From: an uncultured Bacteroidota bacterium
Lineage (GTDB): Bacteria; Bacteroidota; Bacteroidia; Flavobacteriales; Flavobacteriaceae
Length of the DNA: 64,000 nucleotides
Assembly (NCBI GenBank): GCA_902559035.1
Contig: CACEGG010000004.1
Location: 62,001 to 126,000 of the forward strand
Direction of reading: 5' to 3'
Shown here: in pieces, positions 9,226-18,110 of the stretch
Layout of the letters: each line of letters opens with the position of its first letter
Position numbering within the stretch: position 1 is the first letter of the stretch
Program-made: the position numbers and the translations under genes
The notes under the pieces: generated by a model
What the model was told of the DNA's origin: nothing
Seen by the model: only the letters and a program-made list of their open reading frames with translations
The model's database searches: none

Positions 9226-10017
9226 TTCTTCATATCTACCAGGTGCCAAAATCCCTGAAAGAAAATTAAAAATAAATTGAGGAACTATTTTTATTAAAAA
9301 AACAATGATTTTCCAGGTTTTGGTTGGGACAACAATTTTTTTTCCTTTTAACATACCAATTATGCCTTCTTCAGCAATTCTTGAAGCAGACTTCTTCAAA
9401 AACCATGGAACACTATCCATTTCTTCTTGAACCCCACTTGCTGTGTGAAAGTTAGTAACTGTATATCCAGGACATAATGCCGTTGATGTAATGCCAAATG
9501 AATTATAATTCATATTTAAAGCATCACTAAATCTATTCATGAATGTTTTTAGAGGCCCATACATAACCTGTATCGCAGCAGGTGGAGCAAATGCAGCAAC
9601 AGATGAAACAATCATTATTTTACCTTGTTTTTTTTTGATCATTTCACGAACAAAAAGTTTAGTCAAAGAAATTACAGAAGTTCCTAAAACTCTGATACAC
9701 TTTTCTTCATCTTCAACTGAATTTTTTTCAAAAGATTCAGGAAGAGCGTATCCAGCATTATTTATTAAAATATCAATATGATAGTTTTTTGATCTACAAA
9801 AATTAAAAATATTTTGTGGACCATTCTTATCAGCTAAATCTGTAGGAAAAAAATTGGATTCAACTTTATATTTGGATCTAATTTGCTCAGATATTGACTT
9901 TAATTTATCTTCAGACCTAGACGTTAAAATCACGTTGTATCCTCTACTTGCTAAAGAATGACATATTTGCAAGCCAATTCCTGAACTGGCTCCTGTAACT
10001 AAAGCAAAACTTTTCAT
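9214..10017 (-). CDS. short-chain dehydrogenase/reductase
   Basis: Classical SDR of 267 aa. The NAD(P) motif TGASSGIG is at residues 7-14, NNAG is at about 86-89, and the active-site Tyr and Lys lie in YGPLK, preceded by a serine in IVSSVAA. The arginine and serine in the SRSED segment after the second strand suggest NADP(H). The last 35 residues are hydrophobic and may associate with membrane. The substrate cannot be inferred. It shares one base with the upstream SRPBCC gene, so pyrE-SRPBCC-SDR look like one operon. Confidence 0.88.
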   Translation of the reverse strand: MKSFALVTGASSGIGLQICHSLASRGYNVILTSRSEDKLKSISEQIRSKYKVESNFFPTDLADKNGPQNIFNFCRSKNYHIDILINNAGYALPESFEKNSVEDEEKCIRVLGTSVISLTKLFVREMIKKKQGKIMIVSSVAAFAPPAAIQVMYGPLKTFMNRFSDALNMNYNSFGITSTALCPGYTVTNFHTASGVQEEMDSVPWFLKKSASRIAEEGIIGMLKGKKIVVPTKTWKIIVFLIKIVPQFIFNFLSGILAPGRYEELKN

Positions 10018-10412
10018 TATGCTAGTTTAGAAATATTGTTGGACAAGTCATTAATAAAGGACTGAAGAGGTGTTTTTACCATCATTTGTATCATTGGGTT
10101 TAGATCACCGTTGAATTCAAGAGAAAAACTACAATTACTTTCATCAATTTTATTAATATGGGCTGTCAGTGAAAAATTGATTTTTGATTCACTTGAATTA
10201 AGAGTAATTAAAGATGGAGATATTTTTTCTCCAAAGACTAATTTAATTTCTGGCATTCCTTTTAATGAAAAAATTAAAGTATTTGAATCAATAATTTCAA
10301 ATTTTGAAATATTTTCAGGCATAATTTTCTCATAATTATTTATATCAGTGAGTTTATAAAATAAATTTTGATCTGAAAGTTTTAGTTCGTTTGAAATACT
10401 GTTTAATGTCAT
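10017..10412 (-). CDS. SRPBCC-fold (START-like) protein
   Basis: A 131-aa cytoplasmic protein with the alternating beta pattern and long C-terminal helix of the SRPBCC/polyketide-cyclase fold, which encloses hydrophobic ligands. No catalytic signature is visible and no specific function can be given. It begins 10 nt after pyrE and overlaps the SDR gene by one base. Confidence 0.7.
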   Translation of the reverse strand: MTLNSISNELKLSDQNLFYKLTDINNYEKIMPENISKFEIIDSNTLIFSLKGMPEIKLVFGEKISPSLITLNSSESKINFSLTAHINKIDESNCSFSLEFNGDLNPMIQMMVKTPLQSFINDLSNNISKLA

Positions 10413-10422
10413 AGTTATTTTA

Positions 10423-11064
10423 TTAAATTTTCCACTGAGCTGGATTTTTCTTCCAGTCTTTTAATATTTTGAACTCATTATCTGTGATATAGTTAATATC
10501 AAGGGCTTGTTCCAATAAATAATCGTAGGAGCTTAATGAGTGAAAATCAACATTCTTATCTTTAAAATTTTCATATGAGATATCGAATCCGTATGTAAAA
10601 ATACTTATCATTCCCTTTACTTTTAGATCTTCACTTCTAAGGGCATTAATTGCCATAAGACTGCTGTTTCCAGTACTAATAAGATCTTCAATAACAACAA
10701 CTTTTTGAGATTTTGAAAATTGACCTTCTATTTGATTTTTTCTTCCATGTTTTTTTGAGCTAGGTCTTACATAAATAAAAGGAAGATTCATTAAATCTGC
10801 CACCAGCATACCAATCCCAATAGCACCAGTCGCAACTCCTGCTATAATGTCTGGTCTGCCATATAACTCTTCAATTTGTTTAACCATTTGTTCTCTAACA
10901 AATATTCTTATTTGTGGGTGAGAAAGAATTATTCTATTATCACAATAAATTGGAGAATTCCATCCACTTGCCCATTTAAAAGGATTTTTTGGACTTAATT
11001 TAATTGCTTTAATTTGAAGAAGTAATTCGGCAGTTTTTTTTGCAGTATATTTATCTAAAACCAT
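10423..11064 (-). CDS. pyrE: orotate phosphoribosyltransferase
   Basis: Transfers ribose-5-phosphate from PRPP to orotate in de novo pyrimidine synthesis. The 213 aa contain the PRPP-binding signature VVVIEDLISTGNSS near residues 121-134 and KNPFKWASGWNSPIYCD near the N-terminus (orotate/PRPP loop). Its ATG is only 8 nt from the ATG of the divergent NUDIX gene. A -7 box TACATTTG ends 5 nt before the start codon, so the transcript is probably leaderless or nearly so. Confidence 0.96.
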   Translation of the reverse strand: MVLDKYTAKKTAELLLQIKAIKLSPKNPFKWASGWNSPIYCDNRIILSHPQIRIFVREQMVKQIEELYGRPDIIAGVATGAIGIGMLVADLMNLPFIYVRPSSKKHGRKNQIEGQFSKSQKVVVIEDLISTGNSSLMAINALRSEDLKVKGMISIFTYGFDISYENFKDKNVDFHSLSSYDYLLEQALDINYITDNEFKILKDWKKNPAQWKI

Positions 11065-11069
11065 ATTAA

Positions 11070-11096
11070 CAAATGTATAAAGTTTTTGTCAATCAA
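11070..11096 (-). promoter_or_regulatory. pyrE promoter overlapping the NUDIX start codon
   Basis: Minus strand: -33 TTG (11094-11096), 16-nt spacer, -7 TACATTTG (11070-11077), then 5 nt to the pyrE ATG. The -7 box contains, on the other strand, the ATG of the NUDIX gene (11073-11075). Confidence 0.55.
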
Positions 11097-11651
11097 GATG
11101 TAATAATATTGACTAGTGAAATTCCTTTTGGAAAAAAAATTAATTTGTACGACTTAAAAAAAAAATCTTTGGATGAGATTATTTCTCTTGTTAAAAAACA
11201 TCATAAAATATTTTTATTTCATAAAAACTCTGAAAAGTTAGTTTCAACATTCCAAAAGAAGATCAAAGTCGTTAAAGCTGGAGGTGGAATTGTAAAAAAT
11301 ATAAATGACGAAACTCTTTTTATATATAGGAGAAATAAATGGGATCTTCCCAAGGGTAAAATGGATAAAGGAGAAACTATAGATCAAACTGCACTCAGAG
11401 AGGTTAGAGAAGAGACTGGAATTAAAAATCTTAGTATAATAGATTTTAAAATGAATACATACCATGTTTTTAAAAAAGGAAAAGAATATCGATTAAAAGA
11501 AACTTCTTGGTTTAATATGTTATCCACCCATGAGGGTAGCTTTAGTCCAGAATCAAAAGAAGGAATAACTAAAGTGGTTTGGAAAAGCAATAAAAAAATT
11601 AAAAAAATTAAAAATACTTTTCCAAATATTAAGTTATTATTGGATGACTAA
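11073..11651 (+). CDS. NUDIX hydrolase
   Basis: A 192-aa protein with the full NUDIX box (GX5EX7REUXEEXGU) from Gly95 to Ile117, its metal-binding glutamates in REVREE. The first 65 residues form an extra N-terminal domain with no recognised motif. The substrate (a nucleoside diphosphate derivative) is unknown. The gene is divergent from pyrE with start codons 8 nt apart, and its last 4 bases overlap coaD on the other strand. A possible -7 box TATATTTA at 11046-11053 lies inside pyrE. Confidence 0.88.
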   Translation: MYKVFVNQDVIILTSEIPFGKKINLYDLKKKSLDEIISLVKKHHKIFLFHKNSEKLVSTFQKKIKVVKAGGGIVKNINDETLFIYRRNKWDLPKGKMDKGETIDQTALREVREETGIKNLSIIDFKMNTYHVFKKGKEYRLKETSWFNMLSTHEGSFSPESKEGITKVVWKSNKKIKKIKNTFPNIKLLLDD

Positions 11652-12103
11652 GAAATTTTAACTGAGTCAGGAACTAATAACTGAAAATCTCCTTTGTTCA
11701 ATATTAGTTCTCTAACAATGCTACTGCTAATAAAAGATGTTTTAGCAGATGTTAATAGAAATACAGTTTCAATTTTAGAAAGTTTTCTATTGGTACGAGC
11801 TATGGCCTTTTCAAATTCAAAATCTCCGTTATTTCTAATTCCTCTTAAAATAAAATTAGCTCCATTTTCTTTACAAAAATCAATAGTTAAACCACTATAA
11901 CTTTGTACTTTGATTTTAGGCTCATCAGAAAAATAATTTTCAATGAAAGAAATTCTTTCAGATTCAGAAAACATTGTTTTCTTTTCAATATTTTTACCAA
12001 TACCAACAATAATTTCATCAAAAAGTGGAAGACTTCTTTTTAAGATATCTAAATGACCTAAAGTAAAGGGATCAAAAGAACCTGGAAAAACAGCTTTTCT
12101 CAT
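11648..12103 (-). CDS. coaD: pantetheine-phosphate adenylyltransferase
   Basis: Penultimate enzyme of CoA synthesis: ATP plus 4'-phosphopantetheine gives dephospho-CoA. Length 151 aa, normal for the family. The nucleotidyltransferase HxGH-type motif is TLGH at residues 14-17 in GSFDPFTLGH, and the second motif is SSSIVRE near residues 126-132. It lies 12 nt after ddl on the same strand, so the two are probably co-transcribed. Confidence 0.95.
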   Translation of the reverse strand: MRKAVFPGSFDPFTLGHLDILKRSLPLFDEIIVGIGKNIEKKTMFSESERISFIENYFSDEPKIKVQSYSGLTIDFCKENGANFILRGIRNNGDFEFEKAIARTNRKLSKIETVFLLTSAKTSFISSSIVRELILNKGDFQLLVPDSVKIS

Positions 12104-12115
12104 AAGGTAAATATA

Positions 12116-13090
12116 TTAATTTAAAGCCTGACTTAGCATTTCATTGCACAATTCTTTAATAGAAATTCCTTGAATTTTAGCTTGTTTTGGAAAAATACTT
12201 TCATCAGTCATCCCTGGAATCGAATTGATTTCAAGAAAATAAGCTTCGTTTTCGATAATGATAAACTCACTTCTAGTGAAGCCTTTCATCCCTAATTTTT
12301 TATATATTTTAATTGAAAGTTCAGAAACAAGCTTTTTTTGTTTTTCTGAGATATTAGCTGGTGTTATTTCTTTGGATTTCCCATTATATTTTGCATCATA
12401 ATCAAAAAAATCATTTTCAGTAATTAGTTCAGTAATTCCAAATACTTTTACTTCTTCTTTGTAATTCATTACTCCAACTGAAACTTCAATACCATTTAAA
12501 TAAGATTCAATCAAAATTTCATTATCAAAATCAAAAGCTTGATTGACATAACCTTTTAAATCCTCTTTTTTATTCACTTTAAAAACTCCAAAGCTGCTTC
12601 CCGATCTATTAGCTTTAACAAAGCAAGGTAAACCAAGTCTCGAAACAATTTTTTCTATTGAGTAAGGCTGTCCAAAATTGAGTTGAACAGATTTTGCTGA
12701 TGGTATATTATGTTTGTTTAAAACAGAAATACAATCTCTTTTATTAAATGTTAAAGACGAAACGTATGAGTTGCTTCCTGTGTATGGAATATTTTTGAGT
12801 TCTAGATAGGACTGTATTAAGCCATCTTCACCAGGTGAGCCATGTATAATTATAAAAGCGGCATCAAAAATAATTTTCTTGTTTTCTAGAGTAATTGAAA
12901 AATCATTTAAACAAACATCATATTCATTTTTATTTTTATCAGTGTAATACCATTTATGTTTTTCAATAATGATTTTGAAAGGTTTATACTTTGTCTTATC
13001 AATATTCTTAAAAATAACTTCGCCACTTTTAAACGAAATGTCTTTTTCAGAAGAAAACCCACCCATTAGTACGGCTACATTCTTTATCAT
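12116..13090 (-). CDS. ddl: D-alanine--D-alanine ligase
   Basis: ATP-grasp ligase that forms D-Ala-D-Ala for peptidoglycan. The 324 aa show the N-terminal GGFSSEKDISFKSG, HGSPGEDG near residue 84, the ATP-grasp lysine region PCFVKANRSGSSFGV, and the metal-binding end EINSIPGMTDES. A -7 box TATTTTTG ends 5 nt before the ATG, again implying a very short 5' UTR. It is divergent from the PASTA-rluD pair. Confidence 0.96.
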   Translation of the reverse strand: MIKNVAVLMGGFSSEKDISFKSGEVIFKNIDKTKYKPFKIIIEKHKWYYTDKNKNEYDVCLNDFSITLENKKIIFDAAFIIIHGSPGEDGLIQSYLELKNIPYTGSNSYVSSLTFNKRDCISVLNKHNIPSAKSVQLNFGQPYSIEKIVSRLGLPCFVKANRSGSSFGVFKVNKKEDLKGYVNQAFDFDNEILIESYLNGIEVSVGVMNYKEEVKVFGITELITENDFFDYDAKYNGKSKEITPANISEKQKKLVSELSIKIYKKLGMKGFTRSEFIIIENEAYFLEINSIPGMTDESIFPKQAKIQGISIKELCNEMLSQALN

Positions 13091-13095
13091 ATAAA

Positions 13096-13103
13096 CAAAA
13101 ATA
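13096..13103 (-). promoter_or_regulatory. -7 promoter box for ddl
   Basis: Minus-strand TATTTTTG (TAnnTTTG consensus) is separated from the ddl ATG by only 5 nt. No clear -33 TTG is seen. Confidence 0.5.
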
Positions 13104-13145
13104 TCATTTATTTTTTTTAAAAATCATTATGGTAACCTTATTTTA

Positions 13146-13153
13146 TATATTTG
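13146..13153 (+). promoter_or_regulatory. -7 promoter box for PASTA-rluD
   Basis: TATATTTG, a perfect TAnnTTTG box, lies 17 nt before the ATG at 13171. It supports 13171 rather than an upstream ATG at 13129 as the PASTA gene start. No good -33 TTG is seen. Confidence 0.55.
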
Positions 13154-13170
13154 AGTCAAATTATTTATTC

Positions 13171-13749
13171 ATGGATTTTTTAAAATTTTTGTTTAGCAAG
13201 CATTTTATAAAACAGTTATTAAAAGCATTAACATTCATGATTGTTTTCTTATTTGGCTTATATATTTATTTAAACCTTTCAACTAATCACAACAGATATA
13301 TAAAAGTTCCTGACCTAGTGGGTGTAAGTTTTGATCAAGCTGTAAAAATTTTAAATGATAATACTCTTTCATTTGTTGTGATAGATTCTGCATTATATAA
13401 TCCAAATTTTCCTAAATTTTCTATCGTTGATCAAATCCCGAGTTCAAATACTGAAGTGAAAAAAAACCGAAAGATTTATCTTACATTAAATCCTAGTAAT
13501 TATGGTAAAGTTTCAATTCCTAATATTATTCAAATCACTCAGAGAAGTGCAAACTCTGCTTTGTTATCCTCTGATTTAGAAGTTGGAGAGATTACTTATG
13601 AAAACAATATTGGTAAAGACATGGTATTACAAATTTTTTTTAATGGAAATGAAATAAATATTGGAGATATGGTTCCTAAAAAATCTAAAATTGATTTGGT
13701 TTTAGGAAATGGATTAATTGATGAAAAATTAGAGAATGGATCAAAGTAA
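13171..13749 (+). CDS. PASTA domain membrane protein
   Basis: A 192-aa protein with a cytoplasmic N-terminus, one membrane segment at about residues 18-37, then tandem PASTA repeats (VPDLVGVSFDQAV and IPNIIQITQRSAN are repeat starts). PASTA domains bind peptidoglycan or muropeptides in kinases and penicillin-binding proteins; here they stand alone without a kinase or transpeptidase, as is common in Flavobacteriia. I chose ATG 13171 because a -7 promoter box lies between it and the only earlier ATG. The 3' end overlaps rluD by 14 nt. Confidence 0.85.
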   Translation: MDFLKFLFSKHFIKQLLKALTFMIVFLFGLYIYLNLSTNHNRYIKVPDLVGVSFDQAVKILNDNTLSFVVIDSALYNPNFPKFSIVDQIPSSNTEVKKNRKIYLTLNPSNYGKVSIPNIIQITQRSANSALLSSDLEVGEITYENNIGKDMVLQIFFNGNEINIGDMVPKKSKIDLVLGNGLIDEKLENGSK

Positions 13750-14746
13750 TAATTTAGAAAATGATCTATTTGAGCATTACCAATTTAAAGCTGACAAGGG
13801 ACAAGAACCATTAAGAGTCGACAAGTTTTTAATGAACAGGATTGAAAATTCTACAAGAAATAAAATTCAAACTGCTGCTAAAAATGGAGCAATTTACTCA
13901 AACGATAAAATTGTAAAGTCAAATTACAAAGTTAAACCGGGTGATGTAGTTCGTGTTATGTTTTCACATCCCCCTTATGAAAATTTGCTGGTAGGAGAAG
14001 AAATGAATTTAGACATTATTTATGAGGATAAAAATCTATTGGTAGTAAATAAACCAGCAGGTCTTGTAGTTCACCCTGGTCACGGAAACTATAATGGAAC
14101 ATTATTAAATGGATTAATAAATCATTTTGAAAATTTACCACAAAATAAAGACGGAAGACCTGGTCTTGTTCATCGAATTGATAAAGATACCAGTGGACTT
14201 TTAGTAATAGCTAAAGATGAAGTGTCAATGACTGATTTAGCTAAACAATTTTATTTAAAAACTTCAAAACGAAAATATTTAGCTCTCGTTTGGGGAATAA
14301 TTCCTGATGAAAAAGGTACTATTAACAGGAGGTTAGCTAGAGATCCAAAAAATAGATTGATAATGAGTGTTCCAGTTGATGAGGATGGATATGGAAAAGA
14401 AGCTATAACACATTACAAGGTCATTGAAAGGTTTAATTACTTAACTCTTGTGGAATGCCAATTAGAAACAGGGAGAACCCATCAGATTCGAGCTCATATG
14501 AAACACATTGGTCATCCTATTTTTAGTGATGCAAGATATGGAGGAGATAAAATTTTAAAAGGAACAATTTTTAATAAATATAAGCAGTTCGTTTTAAATT
14601 GTTTTAAGTTAATGTCAAGACAAGCTTTGCATGCTAAATCATTAGGGTTTACACACCCTGTTTCAAAAAAAGAATTAAATTTTGAGTGTGAACTCCCCGT
14701 AGACTTTAAAAACTGTCTTGAAAAATGGAGAAATTATTCTAAATAA
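13736..14746 (+). CDS. rluD: 23S rRNA pseudouridine synthase, RluA/RluD family
   Basis: Isomerises uridines of 23S rRNA to pseudouridine. The 336 aa have an N-terminal S4 RNA-binding domain (about 25-85) and the catalytic domain with HRIDKDTSG at residues 146-154, where Asp149 is the expected nucleophile; ETGRTHQIRAHM is also typical. RluD is the likely member because of the S4 domain and the PASTA-rluD order seen in Flavobacteriia. Which uridines are modified cannot be told from sequence. Confidence 0.92.
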   Translation: MDQSNNLENDLFEHYQFKADKGQEPLRVDKFLMNRIENSTRNKIQTAAKNGAIYSNDKIVKSNYKVKPGDVVRVMFSHPPYENLLVGEEMNLDIIYEDKNLLVVNKPAGLVVHPGHGNYNGTLLNGLINHFENLPQNKDGRPGLVHRIDKDTSGLLVIAKDEVSMTDLAKQFYLKTSKRKYLALVWGIIPDEKGTINRRLARDPKNRLIMSVPVDEDGYGKEAITHYKVIERFNYLTLVECQLETGRTHQIRAHMKHIGHPIFSDARYGGDKILKGTIFNKYKQFVLNCFKLMSRQALHAKSLGFTHPVSKKELNFECELPVDFKNCLEKWRNYSK

Positions 14747-14788
14747 TTTCTATTTTTTTAAATTTGATAAATAAATTCAATTTTTAGT

Positions 14789-15550
14789 ATGAAAATAATT
14801 GTTTCACCTGCCAAATCATTAAACTTTGATAAAGAACTTCCCGTAAATAACTTTTCAACCCCAGTTTTTTTGAAGGATTCAAGTCATATAAATGAAATTT
14901 TAAGAAGGAAAAAACCTTCCCAATTAAAAGATTTGATGAATATTTCTGATAAAATTGCAGAATTAAATTGGAAAAGAAATAATGATTTTACAACTCCTTT
15001 TAATTCAACTAACGCAAGACCTTCTTTATTTACATTTAATGGAGATGTTTATAATGGAATCGATGCTTTTACTTTAGATGATAATAAGATAACTAAAGCA
15101 CAAAGTTCATTAAGAATCTTATCTGGGTTGTATGGTGTATTGAAACCATTGGATCTTATTCAAGCATATAGATTAGAAATGGGAACAAAAATAACCATAG
15201 ATGATTCAAAAAATCTATATGAATTTTGGAAAAATAAAGTGACGACTTTCTTTAATGATGAAATAGTTGAAAATGAACTGTTCGTTAATCTAGCAAGTAA
15301 TGAATATTCATCTGTAATAGATAAGAAGTCTTTAAATACAAAAATGGTATCACCAATTTTTAAGGATTTTAAAAATGGTAAATTGAAAATCATCTCTTTT
15401 TATGCTAAAAAAGCGAGAGGAATGATGACCAGATTTATATTAGATAATGAAATTAATTCATCAGATGACCTCAAAGGTTTCGATTATGGTGGATATTCTT
15501 ATGATGAACATGAGACCCAACAATCTAATGAATTAGTTTTTATCAGATAA
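14789..15550 (+). CDS. yaaA: YaaA family peroxide stress protein (DUF328)
   Basis: A 253-aa cytoplasmic protein that matches YaaA end to end: MKIIVSPAKSLNF at the N-terminus, NGDVYNGIDA, GLYGVLKPLD, NLASNEY, and a C-terminal GYSYDEHETQQSNELVF. In E. coli YaaA lowers free iron and protects DNA from peroxide. Its stop is 1 nt from the stop of the convergent trpA gene with no clear terminator between them. Confidence 0.92.
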   Translation: MKIIVSPAKSLNFDKELPVNNFSTPVFLKDSSHINEILRRKKPSQLKDLMNISDKIAELNWKRNNDFTTPFNSTNARPSLFTFNGDVYNGIDAFTLDDNKITKAQSSLRILSGLYGVLKPLDLIQAYRLEMGTKITIDDSKNLYEFWKNKVTTFFNDEIVENELFVNLASNEYSSVIDKKSLNTKMVSPIFKDFKNGKLKIISFYAKKARGMMTRFILDNEINSSDDLKGFDYGGYSYDEHETQQSNELVFIR

Positions 15551-15551
15551 G

Positions 15552-16316
15552 TTAACCTCTAATTAATTGCACAAACTTACCTATATCCTCGATTTTATTT
15601 TCTTTTAAGAAGTTTATAAAAGCAGAGCCAATTATAGCCCCATTGCTGTTTTCGATAGCATCCTTAAAAGTACTACTGTTGCTAATTCCAAATCCTATCA
15701 AAAGTTTTGATTTTAAGTTCATTTTGTTAATTCTTTTAAAATAATTTTTTTGCTCAAATCCGAAAGAATTGACTGCTCCAGTAATACTAAAACTACTAAC
15801 CATATAAATAAACCCATTTGACACTTTATCAATAAACTTTATTCTTTTGTCGCTGGTTTGAGGTGTTATTAAAAACATATTTAATAGACCGTGTTTGTCA
15901 AAAAGTGGTTTGTATTTTTTCTCATAAATATCAACAGGAAGATCAGGAATAATCATACCATCAATTCCTACATCATTACAACTTTTACAAAATTTTTCAA
16001 CACCAAATTGTAAAATAGGATTAAAGTAGCCCATAATTATAAGTGGAATGTTTGTTTTGTTTCTAATGTTTTTAAGTTGGACAAACAGATTTTCAGTATT
16101 CATTCCATTTTTTAATGCAATAGTAGAACTTTTTTGAATGGTTGGCCCATCAGCCAGAGGATCGCTAAATGGCAAGCCTATTTCAATCATATCAACATCT
16201 GACTTACTTAATTCATTTATAATTTTTTCGGTGTCATCTAAATTGGGATATCCTGCCGTAAAATATATTGAAAGTATATTTTTTTTTGTTTCTAAAACTT
16301 TATTAATTCTATTCAT
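15552..16316 (-). CDS. trpA: tryptophan synthase alpha chain
   Basis: Cleaves indole-3-glycerol phosphate to indole and glyceraldehyde-3-phosphate, passing indole to TrpB. The 254 aa contain IEIGLPFSDPLADGPTIQ, which holds the catalytic Glu and the substrate-binding Asp, and GFGISN near the C-terminus. The start is ATG at 16316, 1 nt after the trpB stop; a longer in-frame start at 16349 would lie inside trpB. It is the last gene of the trp operon. Confidence 0.96.
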   Translation of the reverse strand: MNRINKVLETKKNILSIYFTAGYPNLDDTEKIINELSKSDVDMIEIGLPFSDPLADGPTIQKSSTIALKNGMNTENLFVQLKNIRNKTNIPLIIMGYFNPILQFGVEKFCKSCNDVGIDGMIIPDLPVDIYEKKYKPLFDKHGLLNMFLITPQTSDKRIKFIDKVSNGFIYMVSSFSITGAVNSFGFEQKNYFKRINKMNLKSKLLIGFGISNSSTFKDAIENSNGAIIGSAFINFLKENKIEDIGKFVQLIRG

Positions 16317-16317
16317 T

Positions 16318-17505
16318 TTATAATTTAAAATAATCAATGTATGTATCAAGATCTTTATCTCCTCTTCCTGAACAATTAAAAACTAAAATATCATCTTTTT
16401 TAAATTTCTTTTTATCTAAAACTGCGAATGCATGAGATGTTTCAATAGCAGGAATGATTCCTTCAAGTCTTGATAGACTGAGACCCCACTCCATAGCTTC
16501 TTTATCAGTTATCGAAATAAACTCTCCACGTTTAGTTCTAAATAAATTGGCATGCATTGGACCAACGCCAGGATAATCTAAACCAGCAGAAATAGAATAA
16601 GGTTCAGTTATTTGACCATCAGTGGATTGCATTAATAATGTCTTAGCACCATGAATTATACCTTCTTTTCCAAGAATAGAGGTTGCAGCGCTCATTCCTG
16701 TATCAATTCCTTTACCGGCTGCTTCAACACAAATAATCTTTACTTTCTCGTCATCTAAATAAGGGTAAAATAATCCGGCAGCATTACTTCCTCCACCTAC
16801 ACAAGCAATAACATAACTTGGCTTTTTTGTGCCTTCTAATTCTTTGAGTTGTTTTTTTACTTCATCTCCAATTACAGATTGAAATCTTGCCACCATGTCA
16901 GGGTAAGGGTGTGGACCAACTACAGACCCAATTATATAATGAGTATCAACAGGGTTATTAATCCAATCCCTAATGGCCTCATTAGTTGCATCTTTCAATG
17001 TTTTACTTCCTGAAATTGCAGGCTTAACCTCAGCTCCCAACATTTTCATTCTAGCTACATTAGGTGCTTGTCTACTGATATCGACTTCTCCCATATAAAC
17101 AATGCATTTAATACCCATAAGTGCGCACACAGTTGCGGTAGCAACTCCGTGTTGACCAGCACCAGTTTCAGCGATTATCCTTGACTTACCAAGACGCTTT
17201 GCTAACAAAATTTGACCTATAGTATTATTGATTTTATGGGCTCCAGTGTGACAAAGATCCTCTCTCTTCAGGTAAATTTTTGTGTTGTATTTTTTAGACA
17301 GTCTTTCAGCAAAATATAGTGGTGTGGGTCTACCAACATATTGTTTTAATAATTCATTGAATTCTGATTGGAATTTTTTTTCTGAACATATATCCAAATA
17401 TTTAGACCTTAATTCTTCAATATTAGAATACATCATTTCGGGGATATAAGCTCCTCCAAAATCTCCATAATATCCCATTTTATTTACATTAAAACTAATT
17501 TTCAT
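16318..17505 (-). CDS. trpB: tryptophan synthase beta chain
   Basis: PLP enzyme that condenses indole with serine. At 395 aa it has the usual length. The PLP lysine is in HTGAHKINN near residue 90, and the phosphate-binding GGGSNAAG is near residue 238. The chosen ATG overlaps the trpF stop by 4 nt (ATGA); an in-frame ATG nine codons later (MGYYGDFGGAYIPE) is a possible alternative. Confidence 0.97.
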   Translation of the reverse strand: MKISFNVNKMGYYGDFGGAYIPEMMYSNIEELRSKYLDICSEKKFQSEFNELLKQYVGRPTPLYFAERLSKKYNTKIYLKREDLCHTGAHKINNTIGQILLAKRLGKSRIIAETGAGQHGVATATVCALMGIKCIVYMGEVDISRQAPNVARMKMLGAEVKPAISGSKTLKDATNEAIRDWINNPVDTHYIIGSVVGPHPYPDMVARFQSVIGDEVKKQLKELEGTKKPSYVIACVGGGSNAAGLFYPYLDDEKVKIICVEAAGKGIDTGMSAATSILGKEGIIHGAKTLLMQSTDGQITEPYSISAGLDYPGVGPMHANLFRTKRGEFISITDKEAMEWGLSLSRLEGIIPAIETSHAFAVLDKKKFKKDDILVFNCSGRGDKDLDTYIDYFKL

Positions 17506-18110
17506 AATGACAATTTATTTTTAAATAACTTTATTTTATCTACATCTTTTTTTAAATTTTTGAATTCAAATTTGCTATTAATATCGACTCCAATTAAAGG
17601 ATGTATTTTTTTAATTTTATTGATTTCTATAATATCCTCTAAATTAATTCCGCCACTTAAAAAAAAAGGTTTCTTTGAAGTGTAATTTTTTAGAATATTC
17701 CAATCAAATTTTATTCCAGATCCACCATGTAAATTTGATTTTGTATCAAATAAAAAATAATCAGAAACTTCTTCAAAATTTTTAGTTGTATTGAAATTAA
17801 AAGTATTATTGATTTTGAAAACTTTGATAATTTTAACAAAAGGTTTTAGTGATTTACAAAAGTCAACATTTTCATTACCATGTAACTGTACAAAGTCAAG
17901 TTTAAATTTTATAATTTTTTCTTTTATTTCTTCAATTTCTTCGTTTACAAATACTCCAACTCTATTTATCTTATCATTCAAAACCAAATCAGTTTGATCA
18001 AAGAATCTTTTAGATTTATTGTAGAAAATGAAACCCATAAAATCAGGTCTAAGACTTTCAATTTCACTTATGTTTTGAGGAAATTTCATCCCGCATACTT
18101 TTAATTTCAT
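17502..18110 (-). CDS. trpF: phosphoribosylanthranilate isomerase
   Basis: Isomerises phosphoribosylanthranilate in tryptophan synthesis; a TIM barrel of 202 aa. The catalytic Cys is in KVCGMKFPQN at the N-terminus, DFVQLHGNE is characteristic, and the catalytic Asp lies in FLFDTKS. The C-terminal GGINLEDI and VDINSKFE match the phosphate-binding loops. It overlaps trpC and trpB by 4 nt each. Confidence 0.94.
   Translation of the reverse strand: MKLKVCGMKFPQNISEIESLRPDFMGFIFYNKSKRFFDQTDLVLNDKINRVGVFVNEEIEEIKEKIIKFKLDFVQLHGNENVDFCKSLKPFVKIIKVFKINNTFNFNTTKNFEEVSDYFLFDTKSNLHGGSGIKFDWNILKNYTSKKPFFLSGGINLEDIIEINKIKKIHPLIGVDINSKFEFKNLKKDVDKIKLFKNKLSL

Noticed and set aside
13129-13170. Longer N-terminus for the PASTA protein from ATG 13129
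   Set aside because: A perfect -7 box (13146-13153) lies inside this stretch, and the usual family start corresponds to ATG 13171.
16317-16349. Upstream start for trpA
   Set aside because: The extra residues overlap the end of trpB and do not resemble TrpA; ATG 16316 is 1 nt after the trpB stop.
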